From Clostridiales bacterium (lineage in GTDB: Bacteria; Bacillota; Clostridia; Oscillospirales; CAG-272), in the NCBI GenBank assembly GCA_003522145.1, contig DPGD01000037.1, positions 1 to 56,038 of the forward strand: a stretch of DNA of 56,038 nucleotides, in the 5' to 3' direction. The translations under genes and the position numbers were made by a program. Below the pieces are notes generated by a model. It made no database searches and was not told the origin of the DNA. It saw nothing but the letters and a program-made list of their open reading frames with translations. Shown here one piece after another: positions 39,952 to 47,054 of the stretch. Every line of letters starts with the position of its first letter. Within the stretch, counting starts at the first letter, position 1.

Positions 39952-42144
39952 ATGAAAGAAAGACTACCCATGGCAGTGATCCCCGCCGGCGGCCGGGGAA
40001 TGCGTTTGCGTCCGCTGACAAATGAACTGCCCAAACCCCTTCTGCCGGTGGGCAGAAAGCCTATACTGCGGCACATCCTTGAAAATTTAGAGGAGGAAGG
40101 GGTAAACCGGGCACTGATTCTGACGGGCTATAAAGGAGACCTGATCGAAGAGACCATCGGGCATTCGGTGGGCGGTCTGCAGATCGAATACCTGCGGGAA
40201 ACGGTTCCCCTGGGCAGTGCCGGATGCGTAAAGAGCGCCGAAGGGCGGCTGGAGGAACGGTTCTTTGTGGTCTGCGGCGACGCCTACGGCAGAAGGGACT
40301 ATAAAGGCTTTTTCCGACAGCACATAGAGAAAGGAAGCAAGGCCTCCCTTCTGCTGTACAGGGTGGAGGATCCGGGGGAATACGGCCTTGTGGAAACGGC
40401 GGAAGACGGACGGATTCTCGGCTTTGTGGAGAAGCCTTTTTGGTCCCAGGTCTTTTCAAACAAGGCGAATACCGGCATTTATCTTTTGGAAAAGGAGTTG
40501 CTTGAAAAGATTCCTTCGGGGATCCCCTACGATTTCGGCGCCTCCTTTTTTCCCCTTTTACAGAAAGAGGGCATTCCTCTTTACGGTTTTGAGGATGGCG
40601 GATTCTGGTGCGATGTGGGCGATCGGCGGGCGTACCTTTTCTGCAATCTGAAGGAAAACGGCGGGGAAAGCCTTGTGGGCGACCGCTGTCTGCTGGCAGA
40701 AGGCGTCAGGTCCGAAGAATCCCTGCTTTTCGACGGGGTGCAGGTGGGCAGAGGAAGCCGTATCCGCTCTTCGGTTCTGATGGAGGACTGCCGCATCGGT
40801 GAGAACTGTCTTTTGGAGGATTGCCTTTTGGGAAGCGGCTGCGTTCTGCCCTCCGGCACCGAAGCGAAGGGGAAGGTGCTGTTCGGTCGGTCTGACACAG
40901 AGGCTCCGGACGAACAGGCAGGAGCGAAGGCCTGTTCGGTGGACCCGAAGGGCTTTTTCTGCTCCACCGTCCTGCATCTGCCGGAGAATGTGCCGGGGGA
41001 GTTTTCCTTTTCCCTTGGCCGGGCTCTGGGGGAAGCCTATCCCAAGGGAACGCTCTACGGCATCATGAACGACGGCAGCGCTCCGGCCAAAGAGGTGGCA
41101 GAGCGTCTGCTTGCAGGCCTTTGCCGGAACGCCTGCGGAGTGGATTTTTCTTCGGGATATTCGGGGGAAATGGGCTTTCTCATCCGGGAAGAGACCGCAA
41201 AGGGCGGCGCTTTCGTTTCCGGAATGGCGACCGGAGGCATTTCGGTTTCTCTTTTTGACGAAAACGGACTGCCCCCGGGGGCGGCGGTTCTGCGCCGCAT
41301 CCGGGACCGTTTCAGAGAAGAAAAGGAACAGGACCGCCTTCCGCCCGCTTTTACGCCCGAAGACCGGGGAAATCGGGGGACCAAAAAATATGAATCGTCG
41401 GTAGAAATGCTTCTGCCCTCCTTGGACGGCCGGGACATCGGTATCGGTTGGGGAAGCGCCCCGGATGCGCTTGCCGGACGGTTGCTTCTGAAAAAGGGGG
41501 CAAAATTGGTGTCTTACGGTAAGGGGCAGTATAATCTGCGCTTTTCGCCCGACGGACGGAGAGGGCAGCTGTGGGATGAGACGGGCATTTTGGATTTCTA
41601 TCATCTGGCGGCACTGCTTTTCAAAGAGGAGCTGGAGGCAATACCGCCCCGCACCCATCCTCTGCTGGCACTGCCCTTCAGAGCGCCCCGGATTCTTTTT
41701 GAAATGGCGAAAGGCGCCGGGCATCCGGCAGTGGGCTTTGCCTACACGCCCTCAGGGGAAGGGGTGGACGATGCCCGAAGGGAGGGGGGAGGCCGGTTTT
41801 ATCTGTTCGATGGGGTCAGAGCCGCCCTCCAGAGTCTGGGACTTCTCCTTCAAAAAGGCCTGTCCTGCGCCGGGGCTTTGGAAGCCCTTCCGTCTTTCAC
41901 GGTTTTGGAAAGCACCTTCGATTGCGCTCCCAAAGAAAAGCTGAATTGTCTGTTGTCAAAGGACCTTGCGCCCTTCGGAGAGGGCATGGGCCGGGCTGAA
42001 AGAGGGGGCTTTGTGCGCCTGCGTGCAGACGAACGGCGGGGACTTCACCTGATGGTGGAAGCGGCAGCGGACGCCGACGCCCGGTTGCTGCTCCAAAAGG
42101 CAAAAAAAGAGCTGGAGGCACGAAAACGCTCTTCCCTTGAATAA
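39952..42144 (+). CDS. Sugar-phosphate nucleotidyltransferase fused to a degenerate phosphohexomutase
   Basis: 730 residues. Residues 1-230 are an NTP transferase with the nucleotide loop AVIPAGGRGMRLRPLT, the lysine in ELPKPLLPVG, VCGDAYG and FVEKPF. About 235-310 forms a left-handed beta helix of hexapeptide type. The rest follows the phosphomannomutase/phosphoglucomutase order, but key sites are lost: the phosphoserine loop (T-A-S-H-N-P) reads GMATGGISVSL and the metal loop (D-P-D-A-D-R) reads SPDGRRGQL. It may make NDP-sugars for envelope glycans, with the mutase part as a regulatory or structural module. AAGGAG precedes the ATG by about 9 bases. Confidence 0.85.
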   Translation: MKERLPMAVIPAGGRGMRLRPLTNELPKPLLPVGRKPILRHILENLEEEGVNRALILTGYKGDLIEETIGHSVGGLQIEYLRETVPLGSAGCVKSAEGRLEERFFVVCGDAYGRRDYKGFFRQHIEKGSKASLLLYRVEDPGEYGLVETAEDGRILGFVEKPFWSQVFSNKANTGIYLLEKELLEKIPSGIPYDFGASFFPLLQKEGIPLYGFEDGGFWCDVGDRRAYLFCNLKENGGESLVGDRCLLAEGVRSEESLLFDGVQVGRGSRIRSSVLMEDCRIGENCLLEDCLLGSGCVLPSGTEAKGKVLFGRSDTEAPDEQAGAKACSVDPKGFFCSTVLHLPENVPGEFSFSLGRALGEAYPKGTLYGIMNDGSAPAKEVAERLLAGLCRNACGVDFSSGYSGEMGFLIREETAKGGAFVSGMATGGISVSLFDENGLPPGAAVLRRIRDRFREEKEQDRLPPAFTPEDRGNRGTKKYESSVEMLLPSLDGRDIGIGWGSAPDALAGRLLLKKGAKLVSYGKGQYNLRFSPDGRRGQLWDETGILDFYHLAALLFKEELEAIPPRTHPLLALPFRAPRILFEMAKGAGHPAVGFAYTPSGEGVDDARREGGGRFYLFDGVRAALQSLGLLLQKGLSCAGALEALPSFTVLESTFDCAPKEKLNCLLSKDLAPFGEGMGRAERGGFVRLRADERRGLHLMVEAAADADARLLLQKAKKELEARKRSSLE

Positions 42145-42330
42145 TCCCCCGATTTTTGTGGCTATACTGTTGCTTGCAGGATGTTTTTCCGTTTTCCGGG
42201 GCGTTTCGGCTCCGATGGGAGCGGGTTCTTGAAAAGGCCCCGTTCTCTTGGAGACCTTCCCGAAAACGCCCCGGCTGCAGGAAACGCTACATATATTTTG
42301 AATATTTTGAACTTTGAAAGGAATTGGTCT

Positions 42331-42942
42331 ATGAAAACATTTTTCAAAACGCTTGCCCTTCTTTTGTCTCTTCTGCTTCTCGGAGGACTCCTCCTTCTGC
42401 CCGGACTGAAAAAAGAATATGAAGGGATCTACGAAAAAACCATAAGACTTCATGTGCTGGCCAATTCCGATTCGGAAGAGGATCAGAAGCTCAAGCTCCA
42501 GGTGCGGGATCAGGTGCTTGCCTATGTATCGCCCTATTTGGAGGACTGTCCCTCCAAGGAGGAAAGCGCCCGTATCCTCAAGGAGCTTTTGCCCGGAATT
42601 GAGGAAACGGCAAGGGAGGTTCTGCGCAAGGAAGGAGCCGGGGAAGAGGTGTCGGTGGCTCTCAGTGAGGAATTCTATCCCACAAGAACCTACGGGGAGC
42701 TGTCCTTTCCGGCAGGAGACTACACCTCTTTGCGGATTTTTTTAGGCTCCGGAGAGGGACAGAATTGGTGGTGCGTGGTCTTTCCGCCCCTGTGTTTAGA
42801 TTCCTCCAAGGTTCGGGCGGAAGAGAAAAAGGCAGGCTATACCGAAGAGGAAACGGCGCTCCTTGCAGGAAAGGACGGCAGCTCCAAGGTGCGCTTCTTT
42901 TTCTTGGATCTTGCCGCCAAGCTTCGTCGGCTTTTTGACTGA
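42331..42942 (+). CDS. spoIIR: Stage II sporulation protein R
   Basis: 203 residues. Signal-like membrane segment (about 6-26), then the conserved IRLHVLANSDSEEDQKLKLQVRD block and, further on, the NWWCVVFPPLCLD motif, both SpoIIR hallmarks. In B. subtilis the secreted forespore protein triggers SpoIIGA to activate sigma-E in the mother cell. This marks the organism as a spore former or a recent descendant of one. I start at the ATG at 42331, 8 bases after AAAGGA. A TATACT at 42163 is present, but no sigma-F promoter is firm. Confidence 0.93.
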   Translation: MKTFFKTLALLLSLLLLGGLLLLPGLKKEYEGIYEKTIRLHVLANSDSEEDQKLKLQVRDQVLAYVSPYLEDCPSKEESARILKELLPGIEETAREVLRKEGAGEEVSVALSEEFYPTRTYGELSFPAGDYTSLRIFLGSGEGQNWWCVVFPPLCLDSSKVRAEEKKAGYTEEETALLAGKDGSSKVRFFFLDLAAKLRRLFD

Positions 42943-42966
42943 ATGTGGGTTTATCGACACTGAAGT

Positions 42967-42983
42967 TTTGCAAATTGTGCAAA
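42967..42983. promoter_or_regulatory. Palindrome upstream of the 43-kb promoter, possible operator
   Basis: TTTGCA-N5-TGCAAA, a perfect 6-bp dyad, ending 17 bases before the -35 box of the promoter at 43001-43029. Confidence 0.4.
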
Positions 42984-43000
42984 GTGTTTTCCAAATAGTA

Positions 43001-43029
43001 TTGACATTTTGAACAAAAGATGATATAAT
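43001..43029 (+). promoter_or_regulatory. Perfect consensus sigma-A promoter of the 43-kb locus
   Basis: TTGACA (43001-43006), 17-base spacer, TATAAT (43024-43029). It is followed by a leader of about 190 nt that contains repeat R1 before the first protein-sized gene. Confidence 0.88.
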
Positions 43030-43114
43030 CGCAACAGGAAATAGATAAAATAGATAAAACTGATAGACAGAAGGGAGGAGACCTCGTGCGTTTGCTTCAA
43101 AAAGGGTCGTATGT

Positions 43115-43228
43115 ATGGGGCGTTTTAAAATTCTCCATAAACGGGGGCAGGTCGGAAGGCCTCGCCGATGTGCTCCTGATGCGTACATAGAGGCATTGAT
43201 AAGAATGAACAAACAACTATTACAATGA
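43115..43228 (+). CDS. Possible 37-residue leader peptide within repeat R1
   Basis: Short frame starting at ATG 43115, about 8 bases after AAAGGG, and ending in a TGA that overlaps the next start codon (ATGA). The peptide is basic with an RGQVGRPRRCAPDAYIEAL segment. Of three base changes between R1 and R2 across this segment, two fall in third codon positions of this frame. A competing frame, GTG at 43086 to TAG at 43190 (34 residues, containing GGRSEGLADV), has a stronger ribosome site (GGGAGGAG). Neither is proven. Confidence 0.35.
   Translation: MGRFKILHKRGQVGRPRRCAPDAYIEALIRMNKQLLQ
43125..43202 (+). repeat. Direct repeat R1 (78 bp)
   Basis: It matches R2 (44106-44182) over its full length, with a handful of changes and a one-base length difference near 43137-43145. 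The core GCAGGTCGGAAGGCCTCGCC folds as a short stem closed by a GGAA tetraloop (AGGTC-GGAA-GGCCT). The repeat starts a duplicated gene unit. Confidence 0.85.
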
Positions 43229-43560
43229 AGTTTATAAGAAACAAAGCTAAAAGTGAATGTATTCATTCTGTTGCTCTTGTTCTTGCCGCAGTGGCTGTTT
43301 GCGTTCTTCTGTCGTTTCCGGTAAGTACTCTGGTCAAAACGGCGTCGGCTTCTCCCAGAAGCGGCGGAGAAACTTCAGGTTTGGTCACGGGGGATGAATA
43401 TTGTTCACGCGAATTTGCTTCTCTTGAGGAAGCAGATTCATATTTTCGCTGGGGATCATACCAGAGGCTTTCGCGTCCTATCGTGCGATACGGTATTTCG
43501 TATAACTATTATTATGAGTTTTCAGGCGGATCGAGAGTATATTTTTCAGTGGCTGAATAG
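43225..43560 (+). CDS. Small secreted protein of the duplicated locus
   Basis: 111 residues. A basic start and hydrophobic helix (about 15-35) with an A-S-A cleavage site near residue 43 indicate export; the mature part is about 70 residues with one cysteine and a Tyr-rich end (YGISYNYYYEF, GGSRVYFSV). No family recognised. The codon use is more AT-rich than in flanking genes. A decayed copy of its last 18 codons survives at 44180-44234. It is followed 39 bases later by the module protein gene and may act with it. Confidence 0.65.
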   Translation: MKFIRNKAKSECIHSVALVLAAVAVCVLLSFPVSTLVKTASASPRSGGETSGLVTGDEYCSREFASLEEADSYFRWGSYQRLSRPIVRYGISYNYYYEFSGGSRVYFSVAE

Positions 43561-43599
43561 AAGATTAGCCTGAACTGAAAAAGAAGAGAGGTGCTTACA

Positions 43600-43950
43600 A
43601 TGATGAGTGAACAAGAAATGAAGAGTATGGAGAAATATGCTTTAGATATTCTGAAGAACAATCCATCCCCAAAATGGGTCACTGTCCTGCAAACCGAGAG
43701 TGGCTCGATGGTGTTTTCTTTTGATGATCTGACCGGAGAGGATACTGCTGCAGCGCTGAAAAAGTGTGGGGAGACATGGGTCAAAAAAGCAATTACTGTT
43801 TGTTCCACCGGCGTTTGTCCGCCCTGTGCCGGAGTCCGTGATATGTTGCTGAAGCTGGATTCCCGAAATGCCTTGACCGAGGTGATCGGGCAGGGATGGG
43901 ATTCGTTGCAGGTGCGTACGTTGGAACATTATGTGCCTGAGAGAAAATAA
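43600..43950 (+). CDS. Single-module cytoplasmic protein of the duplicated locus
   Basis: 116 residues with no signal or membrane segment. It is one copy of a domain of about 110 residues found twice more in the gene at 44250: a helix, a two-strand block with W-V-T-V..T-E-S-G, F-D-D-L-T-G-E, a helix, V-K-K-A-I-T-V, a variable loop (VCSTGVCPPC here), a helix, and a closing 'T-L-E-H-Y-V-P'. I do not recognise the family. The CPPC in the loop is not shared as such by the other copies. The ATG at 43600 is preferred (GAGAGG 8 bases upstream). Immunity or partner function toward the secreted protein is a guess from context. Confidence 0.65.
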   Translation: MMSEQEMKSMEKYALDILKNNPSPKWVTVLQTESGSMVFSFDDLTGEDTAAALKKCGETWVKKAITVCSTGVCPPCAGVRDMLLKLDSRNALTEVIGQGWDSLQVRTLEHYVPERK

Positions 43951-44045
43951 CATTCAAAGCGCGTAGATATTACAGATTTTGGATACCGGAATCGGGGCAG
44001 AGCAAGAGTGCCAATTTCGGATTTTGAAATACGGACAGTGCAAAA

Positions 44046-44234
44046 ATGAAAAAAGGAGGGGCTTTTGTGCTTCTTTTTCGTAAGGAATTGAATGTGTGGA
44101 GAACCTTAAAATTCTCCAATAGGGGGGCAGGTCGGAAGGCCTCGCCGATGTGCCCCGGATGCGTACATAGAGGTATTGATAATTACTATATTTTCCCGGA
44201 TGGTTCGAGAATGTACTTCGGTGTGATATTGTAA
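44046..44234 (+). pseudogene. Decayed second copy of the leader/secreted-protein unit
   Basis: A 62-codon frame that joins repeat R2 directly to the last codons of the secreted-protein gene (DNYYIFPDGSRMYFGV against YNYYYEFSGGSRVYFSV). Relative to the first copy it has lost the signal peptide and most of the mature protein, and R2 has a one-base frame change. It could still be translated (AAAGGAGG upstream of a GTG at 44067), but it looks like a deletion relic. Confidence 0.6.
44106..44182 (+). repeat. Direct repeat R2 (77 bp)
   Basis: Second copy of R1 (43125-43202), 981 bases downstream. The central GGCAGGTCGGAAGGCCTCGC and GCGTACATAGAGG blocks are identical. Confidence 0.85.
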
Positions 44235-44249
44235 ATAAGGGGGTTACTT

Positions 44250-44939
44250 GTGAAAAATGAAGAATTGCTTCAAATAGCAGAGGAGCGGCTAAAGGCGGAC
44301 TCGCATGAATGGGTGTATGTTGCCGAGACTGACCGTGGAGTGGTTTGCGTTTATGATGATTTTACGGGGGAAAAGCTTATAGCAGAGCTGAACGCCATGA
44401 AGGAGACCTTTGTAAGCAGGATCATTGCCGTACATCGCGGTAAGAATGATATTGCGGTAGATACTCCGACAGGCAAAACAATAAAAGCGTTGTGGGAATT
44501 GAATAAAGAAAATGCCGCTACAGAGGCAGTCCTTTGCACAGGAGACGGAAGTTTAAATACCAAGCGTTTGGAGCTGATGATTCCGCAGTTGCGTGATGTA
44601 AAAAATGAAGAACTTATTCGTCTTGCCGAAGAGCGGATGAATGCTTCATCCTGCGACTGCATCAGTGTTGCAGATACCGAGAGCGGCGTGATGTATAATG
44701 AAGGCGACGAAACCGGAGAAAAGCTCGTAGCCGAGTTGGAAGCGCAAGGTGTGACATATGTATCGAAGATCTTCGTTGCGGTTAAGCGTAATAATAAAAC
44801 TCTTGTAGGTCAGCCGTGTCACGATGTGATCGTAAGGATCTGGAATATGGATGAGCGAAACAAAACGGCGGTAACGCTTGGAGAGGGCTATGACGGCGTG
44901 GTAACAACGCCCATCTCCGTGATGTACCCCGATCGTTAG
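44250..44939 (+). CDS. Double-module cytoplasmic protein of the duplicated locus
   Basis: 229 residues comprising two tandem copies of the domain described for the gene at 43600: residues 1-113 and 117-229. Shared features are KNEEL-x2-x-AEER, D/E-T-x-x-G-V, D-x-T-G-E-K-L-x-AEL, Y/F-V-S-K/R-I, and a closing 'L-x-x-M-I-P' or 'I-S-V-M-Y-P'. There is no signal peptide. Start GTG at 44250 with AGGGGG 7 bases upstream. Function unknown. Internal duplication plus a separate single copy next door suggests repeated local amplification, as seen for immunity proteins; this is inference only. Confidence 0.7.
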   Translation: MKNEELLQIAEERLKADSHEWVYVAETDRGVVCVYDDFTGEKLIAELNAMKETFVSRIIAVHRGKNDIAVDTPTGKTIKALWELNKENAATEAVLCTGDGSLNTKRLELMIPQLRDVKNEELIRLAEERMNASSCDCISVADTESGVMYNEGDETGEKLVAELEAQGVTYVSKIFVAVKRNNKTLVGQPCHDVIVRIWNMDERNKTAVTLGEGYDGVVTTPISVMYPDR

Positions 44940-45091
44940 GAAAAACGGTTCGGTGATCGGCCGAGAGAAAAAACGAAAGCCGAAACGAATTTCGTTTTAT
45001 TACGGCGGGTCAGGACTTGTTTGATACTTTGAGATTCGCTTTTGGTGTTGCTTTGTCGGATGACAGAGCCGAAATCGCGATCGATGCGGAA

Positions 45092-45129
45092 ATTCCCCCG
45101 GGCAAAGGGTTGCTCGGGGGAATATTTTT
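45092..45129 (+). terminator. Terminator closing the 43-45 kb island
   Basis: ATTCCCCCGGGCAA (45092-45105) pairs with TTGCTCGGGGGAAT (45109-45122), then ATTTTTA. The 150 bases before it hold no gene. Confidence 0.85.
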
Positions 45130-45182
45130 AGCACTTCTTTTTTGCGTTCACTAAAAATTCATAAAAAAAGAGCGAAAAGGTC

Positions 45183-45211
45183 TTGACAAATCGGGGAAAG
45201 AGTGGTACATT
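45183..45211 (+). promoter_or_regulatory. Sigma-A promoter of hrcA-grpE-dnaK
   Basis: TTGACA (45183-45188), 17-base spacer, TACATT (45206-45211), just upstream of the CIRCE operator. Confidence 0.85.
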
Positions 45212-45222
45212 TAGGACAGAAT

Positions 45223-45249
45223 TTAGCACTCGAACATTTAAAGTGCTAA
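45223..45249. promoter_or_regulatory. CIRCE operator (HrcA binding site)
   Basis: TTAGCACTC, nine bases, AAGTGCTAA. Only one base of the 18 conserved positions departs from the CIRCE consensus. It covers the transcript start, so HrcA represses the operon until heat stress. Confidence 0.96.
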
Positions 45250-45281
45250 AAACAAAGGATGCGTGAAAGGAGTACGGAGGG

Positions 45282-46367
45282 ATGTTCAACGAGCTGAGTC
45301 CGAGAAAACGGGCAATTCTGAAAGCAGTGGTAGACGCATACATTGAAAGCGGCGATCCGGTGGGCTCCAAAACGCTGACGCAGGGAAGGCAGTTCGGATT
45401 GTCCTCCGCCACCATCCGCAACGAAATGGCGGAGTTGGAGTCCCTGGGATATCTGGAACAGCCCCACACCTCAGCCGGCAGGGTTCCTTCCGAATCGGGC
45501 TATCGCTTTTATGTGGACAGTCTGATGAAGGAATACGCCCTGAACGCCGGAGAGTTGGCGGAGCTGAACTCCATGCTGAAGGCCAAAACGGCGGAGTTGG
45601 ATAAACTGATCCAGAACGCCGGAAGGGTGATGGCAAACCTGACCAACTACACCGCCATTGCCGTCAAACAAAGCGAGGGAAGAGATACCGTGACCCGGTT
45701 CTCGGTGACGCCGGTGGATGATCGGAATTTCCTTCTGGTGATGATCTGCAGCGACCGGAGCGCCAAGACCCGCTTCATTCACACCGAAAACCCGGTGGAG
45801 GAGGAAGGCCTGAAGCTGTTGGAGCAGGCGCTCAACAATTTCATTGCCGGAAGGGATCTCGGCACGGTCACGCTTCCGTATCTGATGCAGATGGAACGGT
45901 CCCTGGGACGCTACGGGAATCTGGTTTCGCCGGTGATGAAGTTCATTTACGATGCGCTGGGGCAGACCGAAGAGCGGGATGTACGGATCGACGGCGTGGA
46001 GAAGCTGTTGGAATACCCCGAGTTTCTGGACGCCGGAAAGCTGAAGGATGTTTTAGGAATGTTTGACCGGAAGAACGAGCTGCTGGGACTGCTGGAAAGC
46101 GCCGATGACGATGTGAACATCTGTATCGGCAGGGAAAACGGCGTGGAGGCACTGGAAGGGTCTTCCTTGGTGTTCAAGAAGATCATTGTAAACGGAAGGG
46201 CTGTGGGAGCCGTGGGGGTTCTTGGTCCCTGCCGGATGGACTACAGCAAGGTGGTTTCCGCGATCCGGTACCTTTCAAAGGGTATTGAGCACGCGATGAA
46301 CACCGAAGAAAAGGGAGGTCAGCTTTCCTCCGGAGATTCCGATGACCGAAAGGGTGAGAAGGCATGA
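45282..46367 (+). CDS. hrcA: Heat-inducible transcription repressor HrcA
   Basis: 361 residues. The N-terminal winged helix contains LSPRKRAILKAVVDAYIESGDPVGSKTL and SSATIRNEMAELESLGYLEQPHTSAGRVPSESGYR-type sequence (cut here by family pattern), the classic HrcA signature; the C-terminal GAF-like part ends with GVLGPCRMDYSKVVSAIRYL. It binds CIRCE and represses its own operon. GGAGGG precedes the ATG. Its stop overlaps the grpE start by 4 bases. Confidence 0.97.
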   Translation: MFNELSPRKRAILKAVVDAYIESGDPVGSKTLTQGRQFGLSSATIRNEMAELESLGYLEQPHTSAGRVPSESGYRFYVDSLMKEYALNAGELAELNSMLKAKTAELDKLIQNAGRVMANLTNYTAIAVKQSEGRDTVTRFSVTPVDDRNFLLVMICSDRSAKTRFIHTENPVEEEGLKLLEQALNNFIAGRDLGTVTLPYLMQMERSLGRYGNLVSPVMKFIYDALGQTEERDVRIDGVEKLLEYPEFLDAGKLKDVLGMFDRKNELLGLLESADDDVNICIGRENGVEALEGSSLVFKKIIVNGRAVGAVGVLGPCRMDYSKVVSAIRYLSKGIEHAMNTEEKGGQLSSGDSDDRKGEKA

Positions 46368-46975
46368 ACGAAGAATTGGAAAAGAAGAACGAAGCAACGG
46401 AGCCGGAGGAGCTTCCGAAAGAACCGACGGCCGCTCCGGAAGAAAAGAGCCGGAAGGAAGAAAAGAAAGAGGCTTCCAAAAAGGAGTACGCAAGACTGCA
46501 TAAGGAAGCGGAAAGCCTTCAAAGGGAGCTGGAAAAAAGCAGGAAAGAGCTGGAAGAACTGAAGGAGCAGGCGGCCGCACAGAACGACCGGTATCTGCGG
46601 ATGATGGCGGAATACGACAATTTCCGGAAGCGTGCGGCAAACGAAAAAGACGGAATTTACAGCAATGCCTGCGCCGATGTCCTGAAGGAGATCCTGCCGG
46701 TGATCGACGCTTTGGAAATGGCGGTGAAATTCGGCGGAGAGGGCGAACAGATCCTGAAGGGCGTTGAAATGACGATTGCCAAATTCAAGGAAGCGCTGGA
46801 CAAACTAGGCGTGACCGAAATTGAGGCAAAGACCTTTGACCCGAATTTCCACAATGCGGTCATGCATGTGGAAGACGAAAACTTCAAAGAAAACGAAATT
46901 GCGGAGGTTTTCCAGAAGGGTTATAAAAAGGGCGACAAAATCATAAGATATGCTATGGTGAAGGTTGCAAACTGA
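46364..46975 (+). CDS. grpE: Nucleotide exchange factor GrpE
   Basis: 203 residues. A charged, low-complexity start leads into the long coiled coil (about 40-90), then RYLRMMAEYDNFRKR, the GrpE signature entry, and the beta-rich head with DPNFHNAVMHVED and GYKKGDKIIRYAMVKV. It releases ADP from DnaK. Translationally coupled to hrcA; 79 bases before dnaK. Confidence 0.97.
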   Translation: MNEELEKKNEATEPEELPKEPTAAPEEKSRKEEKKEASKKEYARLHKEAESLQRELEKSRKELEELKEQAAAQNDRYLRMMAEYDNFRKRAANEKDGIYSNACADVLKEILPVIDALEMAVKFGGEGEQILKGVEMTIAKFKEALDKLGVTEIEAKTFDPNFHNAVMHVEDENFKENEIAEVFQKGYKKGDKIIRYAMVKVAN

Positions 46976-47054
46976 CCTTTGCCTGACATAGAAACAAAAA
47001 ATAAACGAAGGGCAACCGGAAAACCGGTGCCCACCGGGAAATGAGGTATAGATT

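Noticed and set aside
43125..43202. R1 as a known riboswitch, SRP RNA or hammerhead
   Set aside because: Only short fragments resemble such RNAs (GGAA loop, CTGATG); no complete core could be matched.
43600..43950. CPPC in the module protein as a deaminase zinc motif
   Set aside because: No H-A-E or C-A-E partner motif, and the cysteines are not kept in the two paralogous modules.
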